DNA from: Bimastos eiseni
Lineage: Eukaryota > Annelida > Clitellata > Crassiclitellata > Lumbricidae
Assembly: GCA_959347315.1 (NCBI GenBank)
Contig: OY365810.1
Coordinates: 1,204,001 to 1,268,000, forward strand
DNA: 64,000 bases
Reading direction: 5' to 3'
Below are positions 49,800 through 63,300 of this stretch, one piece after another. Below the pieces are notes generated by a model. It was not told the DNA's origin. It did no database searches and saw nothing but the letters and a program-made list of their open reading frames with translations. Position 1 is the stretch's first letter. Each line of letters opens with the position of its first letter. The position numbers and the translations under genes are program-made.

Positions 49800-51786
49800 T
49801 AACACGGTGGCTTACGCATCTTATGTGTTTTCTTTCGCCAGATGGCGCTGGTATGTCTTGGTGTGGGTCTGACGGGAATTGGTATAGTCCATTCACAATA
49901 CAGTTTGACCTCAGCAAAATAGTTTCAAAAGCTTTCTAAACGGTATCCTATAGTGCGCTGCTCATGGTCATAATAAATATTCTGTATACTTACTTACATA
50001 CTTGGTTCAAAGTGCACACGTCAATATGACATTGTATTCATTTCAGCATTTGCAATTATGTCATCAACACGTAATTTTATTACAAGCGATCAGCACGTGA
50101 CGTCGCTGTAAGTTATGACTTTTGTCTTATTTTGGAATATTTACTTAAATATAAGTTATATGAATCGAGCGCGCGTCACGTAAGGTTATAGCCGGTTGCC
50201 AGAGTAACGGTACAGTCTGCTGTCTCACAGATAAATACACGAATTTAGAGTTCCAACGTTTGCCATAAGTTTAAACGCGGCTTTTTGTGGAGCGCTGAGA
50301 ATTTCTACTATTGACGCCCTATTGGATGGTAATTAAAATGTACTGTAAATTTTACAAATTACATGTACTTATTACCTGTGGCTCAAGAAATGAGTTTACG
50401 GCCTTAGGCATAAAGCCATACAAGTACGTCTAACGGAGCGGTTACTGGATTCAGAATGTGTTCATCAATTAGCCACTGATGGACGGCTCCGTCTTCAATG
50501 GGAACAAGCGTTCCCGTGTAGGCATCCTTACAGTCTTTGTGCGATCTTTTTCAATCGTTTGTAATCTATACATAGCTAAACTCAAAGGAAGGAACTCAAA
50601 GGATCTTATGCTACCCGCGAGTGGGGACCTCGAATAACAGGAACCTTGGCAGTGGTACACCTTCGCGTGCGGTTCTTCATTTCGACCCTCAAGCAAATTC
50701 CTGATTCAGCCGGTTCTCAGCAGACTTACTAAAACTCTCTACGCTCCATCTGACTGTGTGTCTCTACGGACATAGGACGACTTCTGTTCAATCGCTTCAA
50801 AGTCCTAATTACACAATGAACACAATAACCTGGTTTAAACAACAAATGACAACAGCTAGAAGTGGTCATATGATTGACCCACTAGCAGCAAATCAGACTG
50901 TTAGCAACTTCATTTTCTTGGACTTGGATATGAGGACTTGTGGTGATTTGCTTCCGGGGAATAATTAATTAGGCCTACGCTAAAACCTAAGAGGATCAAA
51001 ATGGAAATAATTAATTACGCTACAGCCTAAGATTACTATTAAAACTTGGAAAAAATCCAAAATGTTCAGTTTATGTAGTTGTTTCACAAAATGCAACAGC
51101 GTCTGTACGAGTGTACGTGGCTGCTGTCGAGTAATATATATTAAAATAACACCTCTTTAAATAGGCCAATGAATACATTGAATAGGTCTACTCTCTATGG
51201 TTGGTTGAGATATGAAGTAGCATGTTACTTTCTATTGAAACTGTCATGTGTTATTGTACTGCATTCTGACTCTCCTCAGAACGGTTCAAAGTAGGGCAGT
51301 CATGTAAAGTCATATAGCGCCACGTACACCTCAGCCGAGTCCGGAAAAAGGTATTGAAAATGACTCGAGCGATGGTACTTTCTTTACACGGATGGGAAGA
51401 CAGTTCAATGCAGAGACACCAGAACATGTACTGATGGGCGAGTTGTATATTTACATTTCATTTCTAACAACATCCATTTTGCTAATTTTTAGAATCAACG
51501 TCGTGCTTAAAAACCCCCATAATGCAATATTCCCATTACGTTATTATTATAGACCTAATTGTAATTCTATAGATTAGGCGTCTTAAATTTTAAAATATAA
51601 TTATTAGGCCTATACACAATAGGCCTACTACAACTGCAAATCTAGCATAACAAAAGTCTGAAAATGAATTAAAACTGGATTTCTTTTAGGAATGCTACAA
51701 AACCTGCCAATTTCCATTTCTGCATTTCGGAACATCTAGGCCTACTCTAGCGAACATTCATCGCTTTCATACATGTAGGCCTACGG
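49800..51786. other. intergenic DNA without a recognised gene
   Basis: AT-rich apart from 50440-50780, which has an open frame on the - strand (50696-50469, containing SPLAGSIRSFEFLPLSLAMY). I do not recognise that protein text. A CGCCAGATGGCG palindrome lies at about 49838. Confidence 0.4.
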
Positions 51787-51962
51787 TAGCACTAAACACT
51801 GAAAAGGCAGAAAAATACAGAAAAGGCACCGAAAAGGACGTTGGTACCAGATAATATATCTTTTCATCAATTCAGTTTCCATTTAGGCATTATTTTCGGT
51901 ATTTTTTCAATATCTTATTGGCCTTTTCGGCCTTTTTTCGGCCTTTTTGGTGTTTAGTGCCA
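51787..51962. mobile_element. miniature inverted-repeat element
   Basis: The left end TAGCACTAAACACTGAAAAG and the right end CTTTTTGGTGTTTAGTGCCA are inverted repeats. Inside are repeated GGCCTTTTCGGCC units and one TTCATCAATTCAGTTTCCAT unit. 176 bp, non-coding. Confidence 0.65.
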
Positions 51963-52616
51963 CTCCTTTCATAAACTACGAATCTACGCGTTTCTAACAG
52001 TAGACTTAGACTTTCACAGTACTAGTAACAGTTAGCAACAGAACTGACACTTCCGTTGTATAATAACGGTATTTTGATCACTTCAGACGCTCGCTCTATT
52101 GTGCCAATAAACTTCGTAATACCGGTTGACGAATAAATTTGTAGGTCACCAAACTATGCACCCAAAGATTATGACTAAGTGAAAAGCAATTAAAGAGATG
52201 TATTCTGATTAAAAGACGTTGGCCTCAGTTTCAGCATTAGGTTACATCGTAGGCCTACATATTATAATTATAGGCATATAGGAACTACTTGTTTAACTGA
52301 ATCAATTAGTGGTAATATCGCGAGGAGAAATTGCTTAACCCAGTTATTCAATATGAAAGCTTGTAGTAAATTACAAACTGTGCTGGTATTTATACTTGCT
52401 ATTGTTCAGTTACAATTATAAGTCTAGTATTGTTTGAAAATAAGTAACTACAGCGACAACAATAAAAATAACAAGAAACAGAGAAAGAAGGAGATTAATA
52501 TGACTGGAGCGAGATTTGGAGGGATAGAAAATAAAGGCTAACACAATCAAAGCCTCGGCTGATAACAACTTCTTCATTCATCTGCTGCAATTCACACTTG
52601 TGCTTTCTTAGACTAG

Positions 52617-53466
52617 TGTAACGGAACGGGGCCTATTTGACAGTGACCAGGATGACGACTTGCAGCCCCGTCCGATATGGGGTAGTTCGAGTTGCAGTCC
52701 GCTGAGTAAGGCTTCAGCGGTTTGCTGAAGACTAACCATTTAAGGTTTAAATAGCTCCTTTCTGGATGACGCTTGAAATAAGACACGCTTGTTCGATAAT
52801 CCTCTTTTAATGTACAACGGAAAACAATACTTCTGTAGCGCCCATTCGGAAACAGACCGTATCTCACTCCCTCAATACGCCCTACGTCGATAACTAACGA
52901 GTAATTGCAACGCTATGTCAATGGCTGACGGCGACTATCGCAAATCTACGACGACTATATCCACGACGACTATCGCAAGCCACGACTATTCGTGCTTCCT
53001 AGGCGCCGAGACTGCAAGGTCCAAGCCGAATCTACAAGGCTCCCCGATGACGATCTCCAAACGACGACGACGATTCCCAGGCGACGACCACGATCATCCG
53101 ACGACTACGATCATACGACGATTACGATCATACGACGATTATCTTCCAGGCGAACTCCTTTTATACTAATTTGCTGTAGATAGTAGATGATACACAGTAG
53201 ATAGGAGACAGTATACAGTAGAGACTACACAGTAGATAGTAGATATCTACAGTAGATAGTAGATATCTACAGTAGATAGTAGATAGACTACAGTAGATAG
53301 TAGATATCTACAGTAGATAGTAGATAGACTACAGTAGACAGTAGATAGTAGATAAGCGTATACAGCAGGTAGATACCACAGTAGAAAGAACACAGTAGAC
53401 AGGTGTACACAACAGGCAGACACTACAGCAGGCCGACACCAGTAGGCGTACCTCTGAACCGTTACA
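52617..53466. mobile_element. solo LTR, probably of a Gypsy-like retrotransposon
   Basis: An 850-bp segment that starts TGTAACGGAACGG and ends CCGTTACA (5'-TG...CA-3') and is flanked by a 4-bp duplication, CTAG (52613-52616 and 53467-53470). No second LTR or internal coding region is present. The inner part contains a CGACGA-rich low-complexity stretch (52920-53150) and a CTACAGTAGATAGTAGATAT minisatellite (about 53185-53360). Family assignment rests on the TGTAACGG terminus and the 4-bp duplication. Confidence 0.7.
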
Positions 53467-53470
53467 CTAG

Positions 53471-54315
53471 CTTCTGATTGGTCAACTGAATTGCGAGGAC
53501 TTTCAACGAAGCCGACCGCCTCAACACTTTGAACCTACAGGTGGGTGTTTTTTTAGCAGATAAGATTTAAATAAATGAAGTAAATGCAAAGAACGTTCAG
53601 CTGACTTTCGCTGTTACTTTAACTCTGCTTTGTATGAGCTTCTATATACTGTCTCTCAAAATTCGGTAAGTAGTCTTTAAAAGGAAGTTATTGAAATCAA
53701 TCTATTACGGAAATAGATACTATATAATCGTTATAGGTATTGTATGGTATTAGCTAATGGTGACACGTTTTGCCTGTACAATGAAAGCGGGCTGAACGGT
53801 CATGGTTCAACTATCCAGAACTATACGAAGTTCAGCTATTATTCATGAGTGCATTTCATATATCTAGGGATTTTATGTAGGCCTATCGTGCCTTAAGTCG
53901 ATGTACCTACACGAAGACCCTGCAAATATTGTTAATTGACCTTCACCTTTGACTTGAATTGAATTGTTTGTTGAACGAAGTTATGTGCAACCACCGATAT
54001 GATCAGTGCAGAAGTGTTCACAGAGGAATGCCTGATACACTAGAAGTTGGACTCGACTGTATTTGCGGAGACGCAGCACCTACATATCTCCACGAGCAGC
54101 TGAGCTCAATGATCGCCATCCTGATAGACATGAGAGTGGATTTAGTTTCCTACATCCACTCCCCAGCTCACGGACTCGTGTTTCTGTTACACATTATGCG
54201 TGGACCTTGTCTTGGCTACATTTTAGCCTAAGATGTTAATTAGTATTTAGGTCCTTTTATTGTCTTTAGACTTGTGATGCTTAGTCGTCAAAACTACAGA
54301 AGAATGATCTGAGTA
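53471..54315 (+). other. region upstream of the Ig-pseudokinase receptor gene
   Basis: It should hold the promoter and 5' UTR of the receptor. I find no TATA box at a convincing distance. A 90-codon open frame (53959-54231) has no recognisable domain and no ATG at its start. Confidence 0.4.
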
Positions 54316-57300
54316 ATGGAAAGAGCGTTGGGAACCCTGCTTTTGGTTGTTAACCTAATTGCGTTTGAACAAGGTACGTTCTACGAAAGGATTTTTCTTT
54401 AAAATGATTACATAATCATTTAAGTAATAAAATCTTTAAAATATCATGTCATGTGATTTTATGTGAATCATTCAAAAAACACTGAGCGGTTATAAGTCAG
54501 GTTATCAAGATAAAGCGAGAGCAGAATCTACCGTACAGTAGGCTAGTTTAGAGCTATACAGAATTAATTCGGCGTCTTACTAAAGCGTATGATAATGTAC
54601 GATAAGCGTTCATAGACTATAAAAAGGCTTTTGACTCAGTCAAACACGGGAAGCTTTGGAGAGTGATGGAAGAAATGTGGATGGATAAACAGATGGTGAA
54701 AGTACTCAAGAGCCTGTACAAGAAACAACAGGCTGCAGTTCAAGTAGAAAAAGACACAACAGAATGGTTTAGGATAGCGAAGGGGTAAGACAGGGATGCT
54801 TGGTGTCGCCACTGTCGTTCAACTGCTACTCAGAGGAGGTGATGAGGGAATCTGCAGATAAACTCAAATGGATCGGAATATCAATAAGCGGACGAGTAAT
54901 AAACAACCTAAGATACGCAGATGATATCGTACTCGTCGCCACATCGGCGGTGGCGCTACAGCAGCTGCTAGACAGGATAAACGAGATATCCAAGTCATAT
55001 GGACTGGAAATAAACACACACAAACGAAGATAATGATCGAGAACGAGTAGAGCCCATGAAATATGGAGATCACATGTAACGGCGAACTCTTGGAGCTGGT
55101 ACTTGGGAGTCTTGCTGGAGTAGACAGGGAATGGAAGTGGAGAGATAAGAACCAGACTAGGAATGGCGAGAGCGACTGTGGAATCGCTTGCTGTTGTATG
55201 GAGGGACAGATCGATTGGAACTTGGTTGAAGACAAGAGTTATGAGGACGATGGTGTGGTCGGTGGCGATGTATGGTTGCGAGATATGGACACTTAAAAGC
55301 GCAGGACAACAGAAGAAAATGAGCTTTCGAAATGATGAAATATAGAAGGATGCTGAAAGTCAACTGGAGGGAGCACAGAACAAATGAGTCCATACTGCAG
55401 GAAGTACAACCTCACCATAGATTATTGGAGGTGGTGAAGGGGAGGAAGTTGAACTATTTCCGACACATGGTCAGAGTGAACGGTTTGGCGGCCTTCATAC
55501 TACAGGGCTACGTGGATGGTAAAAGAGCACGGAGTAGACCTAGAAGACGGTGGATGGATGACATCGAGGAGTGGATGAGACTGCCGAGAGCGGATTGCAT
55601 CAGGAGTGCGAGGGACAGAGTGAGATGGAGGAAAATGATGTCTTTGGCTCTGGTCTCCGATCCGCAGTAACGAGGAAGGACAAGTCAAGTAAGGTCAAGT
55701 CTTACTAAAGCGCAGCATGAATTCCACCTTAGGTCCTATTTATACACATTGGCATTTAAAATGTATAGCAGTTTAACAGCTCACCAGTAATATATAGACC
55801 TGAACCAGGTATATGAAATTTCGAAACCGATGCAATCTCCCCTCTCCGCCCTTCTCCAGTGAGCCACAATTTTCCACGATGTGGTTCAACTTGTGGTAAC
55901 CATTGATTGATATTATTGTGAAATATAGTAACCAACTGCGCCATCATGAGTTCTTTAAATAATCAGAGATCAGAGACATAAGTATCATGTTTGTTTTGGC
56001 TCCAATTATTTTTTATATTTTGTTTTATTTTTTTAATGCTAGCAATGGCGTTAGTAACCGTGAAACCAAGCGACAATGAGGTAGTGGTCGGATCGAGTAC
56101 ATACCTCAACTGTTCAACATCTCTTGCGAAAGAAGTTCACTGGTATCATTATCCAGCTGGAACTCCAATCAGTAGCCAGAATAATATCTATTATTACCGT
56201 CAGATGTACGTCCCTTATAATGACAGGTTTCAGCTGCTCAAGAACGAAAGCTTGGGATCCTACGATATCTTCATTCCAAAAGTCGAACTAACAGATGCCG
56301 GAATCTACGCCTGCCAAGACGACGAAGGAAGTGGAGAAATTGTTACAGCGGAGTTGATTGTTCTAGGTTTGTCTTTTTCTTAAGTTCTAAGTTCAGTTGT
56401 GCTATGAATTTTCCCGTTAAGCAAGCTCATTTTCTACGAGTTGTTTTCGCTCTAATAATTATTACATTAGCAAGCATTTAGCACCTTGAGACCAAGACCA
56501 AGACCGATGCGTTCAAGACCAAGGCCGCAGTTTTTCGGTCTCGAGACCAAAACCGTGGTCTCGAGATCGAGACCACATCCCTGGTTTAAACAACTGTGAA
56601 TAACGTTCTAATACTTGAGATAACAAAGACTTGTATGTGTAACAACTAATCCTCCTGATATTGTGAATTCTTTAATTCCGAAATTCAAATCAACTATACA
56701 TAGTCTATCGCAAAAACACTATTACGCCTGCTTACAGTGTGCCCAGAAAAGTGCATTGCATCTGTGTATTGCAGAGGACTCTCCAGTATGTACTTCAACC
56801 ATGAAACCAGATGGAGCGGTTGGTGTGAATAGTTGCAACATGGAACCTGAGATGTTAAAGTTGTCCTGTAGTGTTTCGTATCGTGGTAAAAACCCTCCGA
56901 TTATGGAATGGAGGAACATTGAGAAAAGCAATTCAACTAACAAAGGAGTGACGACTGAGACAGTGGAAAATCGCATCACTTCCCATCTGACTTTGGTCAG
57001 CGAACCATCCATAGATGGATCTTCTTACGTCTGCCAGACATCAATGTCTCACCACCATTGCATATCCAGTGCTATCAGGATAATATGCAAGTATTATTTA
57101 CGATCAAGTGGTTGCTAATCATCAGGGTTTTAAGTTTATATCGGGTTTATATTTCATTTACACCAACAACACAATGTAGAAAAATGATCAGATAGATAAG
57201 GCTCAAACAAGTGCATAAGAGAAACGGTAGAACTATTCTGGAGTTATATAAAAGGGGTTAAAATAAAAAAATAGTCCTACAACGAAAGCAAATTCTTATA

Positions 57301-60300
57301 AAAGTTAAGTTAAGAACTCTGTATTTGTTAGGTTCTTTTATAGTGCATAAATGTTGTTGAATGTATTTCAGATGCTATTAATAGCACTGCTAAGCAGCAG
57401 ACAACGATGGGCGACACAGTTGTATGCAAGGCCAATGCTAGCAGCCAGGACTGCACTTACAGGTGGAAATGGTTTAAGGGCGATGACACATTAACAGCGT
57501 CCAACAACCAAACTCTAATTCCCAAGCAATCAGGAACCTTCAGATGTGAAGCTGTGTGCTTCATACGGAAAAAACCTTGCCCATTAATAGCCATGTTGGT
57601 TTCTGTTGAAGACGGAAATGCAACTTATGCAGAGTCAGGTTTGTAACTGCTTCTTAAAGACTTTGATCGGAATATCTGAGGCGATTTTATTTCAGTGTAT
57701 ATTTAGGTTAATTTAGTATGAGCAAAATATTAAAATATGCTGGTAAGTTAGTATCCTGGACGTTCACTAACACGACCTTAAGATTAACTGCCTGTTAGTT
57801 TCATGCATTCCCACATGTAAATAGACTTATCCATATACATGTCATTGTAGGTATATCGATATTTCAATAGCGTGTATATTAGCCAAGCATTTATTCGCTT
57901 GCATATATGTCTGCATGTCTATATAGGCCATGCATTGGCATTCATGTATTAAAAATTATATACTACGGTGCTTGCGTATGTATCCAGGTATTTAATGCAA
58001 CAGACCTACTTGACACTGTCGAGTATCTGTCAAAGTGAGTGACACTTGACATGTGTCACAGATCATAAATTATCCGATTAGTTATAAACTATTACATAAT
58101 ACACTGTGATTTGGTCTAAATTGATGTACTGTATTAATAGGTCTATTAGGCTGCATGTAATGGACAGGCTGTTATTACCTGAATATGTTCTCTTTTACAA
58201 TAATTATAAAATATTTTCAGGCATGATGAAAATGTTCTTGTTGGACTATTAGATGACGAAGGTTCAACTCTTGGACCTGGCTATTTCATTCTGATCATCG
58301 TCTTGGTGGTTCTCATTCTCACTGCAATCATCGTCCTGGTTGTGTACCTTTCTAACAGAAGACGGAAGACAAAACGTGGGATTTCTTTTTAATAAATTTA
58401 CCTAAAAGTTGTAAAGGGATCCAAACGTTTAATTGGGTGGTAGTAATTTTGAAGGGCCCCCAACAGAACTATTCAGAATAAATCTCAACCCAGTTTGCAA
58501 AGTTCTGTCATGCTTTCAAGTTTTCGAGAAGGATAATAAAAGTCATGGCGCGTTTTGTTGGATTGGAGGATCCATCTTGAACTTCCACTTATCGATCATT
58601 CATGTCTCAAGAATCGCTACACGTACGACTACTTGTAGATAATCAAGACAAATCCGCGTCATGGACAATAGTTCTGTATCCTACTACGGGGTTATATAGA
58701 CCTCACTGACCACTGGCCTGTCCACGTATCTACCTGCTTGTTAGTATCAGTAATTTGCAAGTTATATTGTGCACGACACAATCAGCAGTTGAGATGGTTC
58801 TGTGTCTATAGTCCGAAGGTTCAATAGTCCGAAGGTCACATGGTGTTCGGTCGATAAGGTGATCAGATTTTGGTTTTAATGGTAGTGGAATTGAGGAAAT
58901 GAAGTATGTTTGGCTAAGAAGTTGGATTGCACTATTCACCCAGCTCCCGTATAGGCATGATTTTTTTCCACACCAATCCAGCTCCCAGTTTTGCACATTC
59001 TTTTCTTCAATTAATTCAACTTCTAGTTAAATTAATGTCGGGGCATAAAAGGTTTTGACTATCGAAAGTTCGGACTATCGAACCTTCGGACTAGCAAACC
59101 TTCGAACTATCGAACCTTTGGATTATCGAGTGGACACCGATGAGATTGCTAAACTAGGGAAAGTTAAAAATCCATGGCAGTTTCTTAAATTCATCTAATC
59201 TGAAGTTACTTGCATTTCGTAATTTAGTCATTGTCATGCATTGCTATCTCTTTGTTTATGAATAAATCACAGAAGATGGTTTGTTTGCTAAATGACCCTC
59301 TTATTTTATTTAGCACAACGTGTATTTATAAAGCATCAATGACCACATGCTGTTTATGTGCAGGGTGGCTAAGTAAAAAATATATACCATCTAACTTAAT
59401 GCATTAATTTCATTAAAAAAATTTCAGGATCAACCGAGGAAAAATCTTCAACAATCATTGAGATTGCCACTGAAAAAGCTAATGGAGACACACAGATGGA
59501 AGAAAAGGAAGCATTACTACAGGTTTGAAAATGATATTACGGCGTGACGCATTCTTCAGATAGAAATCAAAGTCCTTATGACTATGACAAAGATCTGAGT
59601 GATTGTTAACAGAGCAATCAATCGATCATACAATGTGCTACTAATTAAGTATGTCTGTTGCTTGAATGTCACTACACAACTACATTGGTCATTTGGTTGG
59701 TAGACCTGCAAACTACGGTGGTCAGGATGTTCTGACTTCTAATGTCTTGTATGTATGTATGTATGTATATAAACATTTATATAGCGCCCTATAAGAGCCT
59801 CACGAGGGCGCTTACCGAAGCTACCTAGCAGTTCTTAAATAAATGCGTCTTCAATAGTCCAGAAAATGTATCATGTGCTACACACAATGGGAGAATCCGA
59901 ATTGGTAACGGCAAGGAGTTTCAACGTAACGGTCCAACACACGAAAAGGCGCGGCCTGCCCGCTAGGCGGTACGAGAGCGCGGAACAACCAGGTCCCCAT
60001 GAGACGCAGAACGCAGGGAGTGACGCCCGACTGGCTGGCCTTACAGTAATGGCACCGTCAACTCTGAAATCCATTTTTTCCCATCCATGAGTAGGTTGCA
60101 TTTTGGTTTCACATTCTGATGCTGTAGTAATCACTTAAGGTTCGTTACAGAGGAGTTTCAAGAACCTATAAAAGCAAATGGCTAGATTCTAGTGAAGCAG
60201 AAAATACGAATTTGATTTCTGTTTCAGGCATTGGATGATTCCACTGACGCTAGCGACATCTCAAAGCTTATTACTCAGCTGCCTTACATAGACAAAGGTT

Positions 60301-63300
60301 CAAGCGGGGAAGTCTATGGTCCTTGTCAGTTCAAAAACAACAATAGTGTCTTTCAACGCATTCTGTATTCCACCTCAAAAGTGTCCACTGAAAAGGCGCA
60401 AAGGGAAATTGTCGATGAGGGAAATCGTTGGAAAGAGTTGAATCACGCGAATGTAATAAAATTCTACCGCGTATGCTTTGAATCGCCAGCATTGTATATA
60501 TTCATGGAGTTCGCAGAAGGAGGAACTGTCAGAAACGCCTTGGACTTGTGTGATAAGGATCTGCCAAGCGACGTCTATACTAACTGGGCTTTGCAGATTG
60601 CCAACGGAATGGAGTATCTTCATGAACAAGATATCGTTCACAGCCATCTTAAATCTGCACAAGGTCAGTTCCTATTTCACTTACATTACTTGTTCGAAGG
60701 ACATGTCGTTAATGGACTTCCATGTAAGCCTACACGTCTGGTTAATTACTTCTTTGTTAATCTACAATGTATACTTCTAATTTGCGGTGTCATTCTTCTG
60801 ATTTTATCATATGAATTGCATTTGTATGCAAACTTGTATACATGCTGTATATACATGTATATATATATATATATGATTGTGTATGTGTACAGGCCAACAC
60901 TAGTTACTTTATATGTATATACTGGGTATATGTTTAAACGTAGTTTATAAGTAAACCTATACACTCAGTATATGTATGCTAAGAAATTAATTATGATTTT
61001 TTTAACTTTGAGGGGCAGAAATTATTTTGTGCAAAAACAGGATTGACTTTCACCCAAGGATATTTAAATAAAATCGTTAAGAAATTTAATAGAAAGGTCA
61101 AAACCAAGAAGACAGAGACTGTTGCTGTGTGCTCCCATTGAATCGGACTGATATCATATTGCAAGATGCATATACGTAAGATAACAGTAATAACTACTTT
61201 TGGCCGATGCTATTGCTGCTCATAAGTTGTGTGATCAATTTAGTACATGTGAGACATAGTAGTTCAGTGGTTGGAGCGCTCCAATCGCAATGTGAACAGT
61301 ACACATTGTCGTCCACTCTTAGATAGTTAGGCCTACATGTAGCCTACAAATGTACTTAGTAGAGACCTGCTTAATTAAACAAGCCCTTCACACGTAATTG
61401 TTCAGCGTCATCAATTAGTGTTTAGTCATAACAATTATTGGCGTGTAGTAAATGTGTGTGCTAAATAATAATAACAATTAATTCGCAATAAATACAGAAA
61501 GTTCTTGTGACATTTATTATTAAATTAACCGAAACATTCCCGAAACATTCTGCACATTTTCTCCACTGATTTCTGCTTTATTAGGTGTACAGTCTGTGTG
61601 TTTTAGTGTTGCTAATGGAACCATTTTATCCACCTGACGTTTCAAACAAGACATTGAAGATTTCTTCCTACAGAATCAGCACAGGGAACATCCAGTCGGT
61701 CCCTGGATCGTTTAAAGAAACGTTCGCATGGGAGCCTCCAGAAAGTATGGAACGGCAGAACCGCTCTAAGGGTCGCGACATTTGGAGGTGCACATCGCTA
61801 CATATTACAGGGCATCATTACACGATTGATGGTGACATTATTTTACAGTTATGATTAGGCCTATATAATAGAAGAGGCGCTATGCAAATTTTCATTTACA
61901 TTACATTGCAACTATGCTAAAAATATATGTGTTTATCTTAAAATACATTTATAGCGTTTATTTCAGGCTGCATTCATTACAAACGAGAAGTAAATCTAAC
62001 CATGACCAAAATTATAACTCCATTATGGCTCTTGTGGTAGTAATAGTAGTAATAGTAGTAGTAGTAGCAGTAGTAGTAGTAGTAGTAGTAGTAGTTGTTG
62101 TTGTTGTTGTAATATTTTGCCTTTAAGTAGTGAAACTGTCGAATAGCCGAGCTTCAATCGATGGTGCATGCCAGTTGTGAGTTTAAGACTTGGTCAAGGC
62201 CTACGCATCAACCGTCTCAGGATAGGAAGCTTTAAACCGTAGCCTACTCTAGGCATTACAGGCGAGCTCTCTCACCGTCGGATACCGTATCCCATTTTTT
62301 TTTATTCTGCATGCCTTCCAGATTTTGAACCTCGAACCATTTCAGTATAAACTGTTTTGTTGTCTTTTTGTATTTAAGTTATGGCGTAACAGTTTGGGAA
62401 ATCTTGACAAGGGGTATCCCTCACTCCAGCCTGAAAACTGTCGCCATTGTGGAGAACGTTAAGGCTGGAAATAAAGGTTTAGCAATGCCAGCGTTGTACC
62501 CCGCTGTTCTTCACTACCTCATGAAAAGTTAGTAAACATATTCTTTTATTCTTTCGTGGATGACAATGAACTCGTGAATTCAAAATGGGAAGCCTGACTT
62601 TATAAAAAGAAACCCATTATTTTGGCTTTATCTAGATAATGCGGATGGCGTGGCAGATGTAATCAGCTAATCATCTACGTATATAGCGATTGACCAAAGA
62701 TTCGACCGATAGCCTATACGTATCGGCATCAGGCCCTTAGTTCTGTAGCCGAGAGCAACATGATGACGCGGCAGAGTTTGCAGTGATGATATAAAAGTAT
62801 AGGCCCATCTCGTAATTTTAAAACCTTATAACACATTCATATATAATTATATATTATAACTTTATTTCTGCATAATATATTGATAAACGTTTCTTAAAAT
62901 ATTTTCTTGTGATTTATGCTGTTTTCTAACTTGTATACAGCATAGACCTATTCAGTATAACATATAGACTCGTGAGGTGTTATGGGTCGAATAAAACTTA
63001 CGTAAACAATGAATCTATTAATTTTGTTTTTGTGGCGCATTTACTGTTCTAGATTGTTGGGCCATGGATCCACATAACAGACCATCATTTTCTGACATTG
63101 TTTCAACTCTGAAAGGTAGGATCGCATTTTTAATCCCATCACTGATTTCACTTCATAAAATGTATTGAAAATAGAATAACACAATCATAACTCTACACAA
63201 CTGCGATTATTGTATCATTTTTGATGCAGTCCTAGGTTACCAACTGATGTGCTAATAATCCACTGTAATTAGAGATAATGACGACGACGACTGGTTGTGG

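Noticed and set aside
50469..50696. 75-codon open frame on the - strand (SPLAGSIRSFEFLPLSLAMY...)
   Set aside because: Its composition is protein-like, but I cannot place it in any family and see no splice sites or start signals that would support a gene.
58219..58252. Acceptor ATTTTCAG|GC before the membrane-span exon
   Set aside because: It gives the wrong phase after Ig3 and a stop. ACTATTAG|AT at 58251-58252 keeps the frame, although its pyrimidine tract is weaker.
60664..60950. Hydrophobic open-frame extension after LKSAQ, resembling extra membrane spans
   Set aside because: A strong donor (CAAG|GTCAGT) ends the exon at 60663; what follows is AT-rich intron with a TATA repeat, and the kinase continues in the exon at 61607.
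61585..61606. Earlier acceptor TTATTAG|GTG for the kinase exon at 61607
   Set aside because: From it, the phase set by the upstream exon runs into a TGA. The acceptor TTTTAG|TG at 61605-61606 gives the right phase and the VLL...NKTLKI text expected after the HRD loop.
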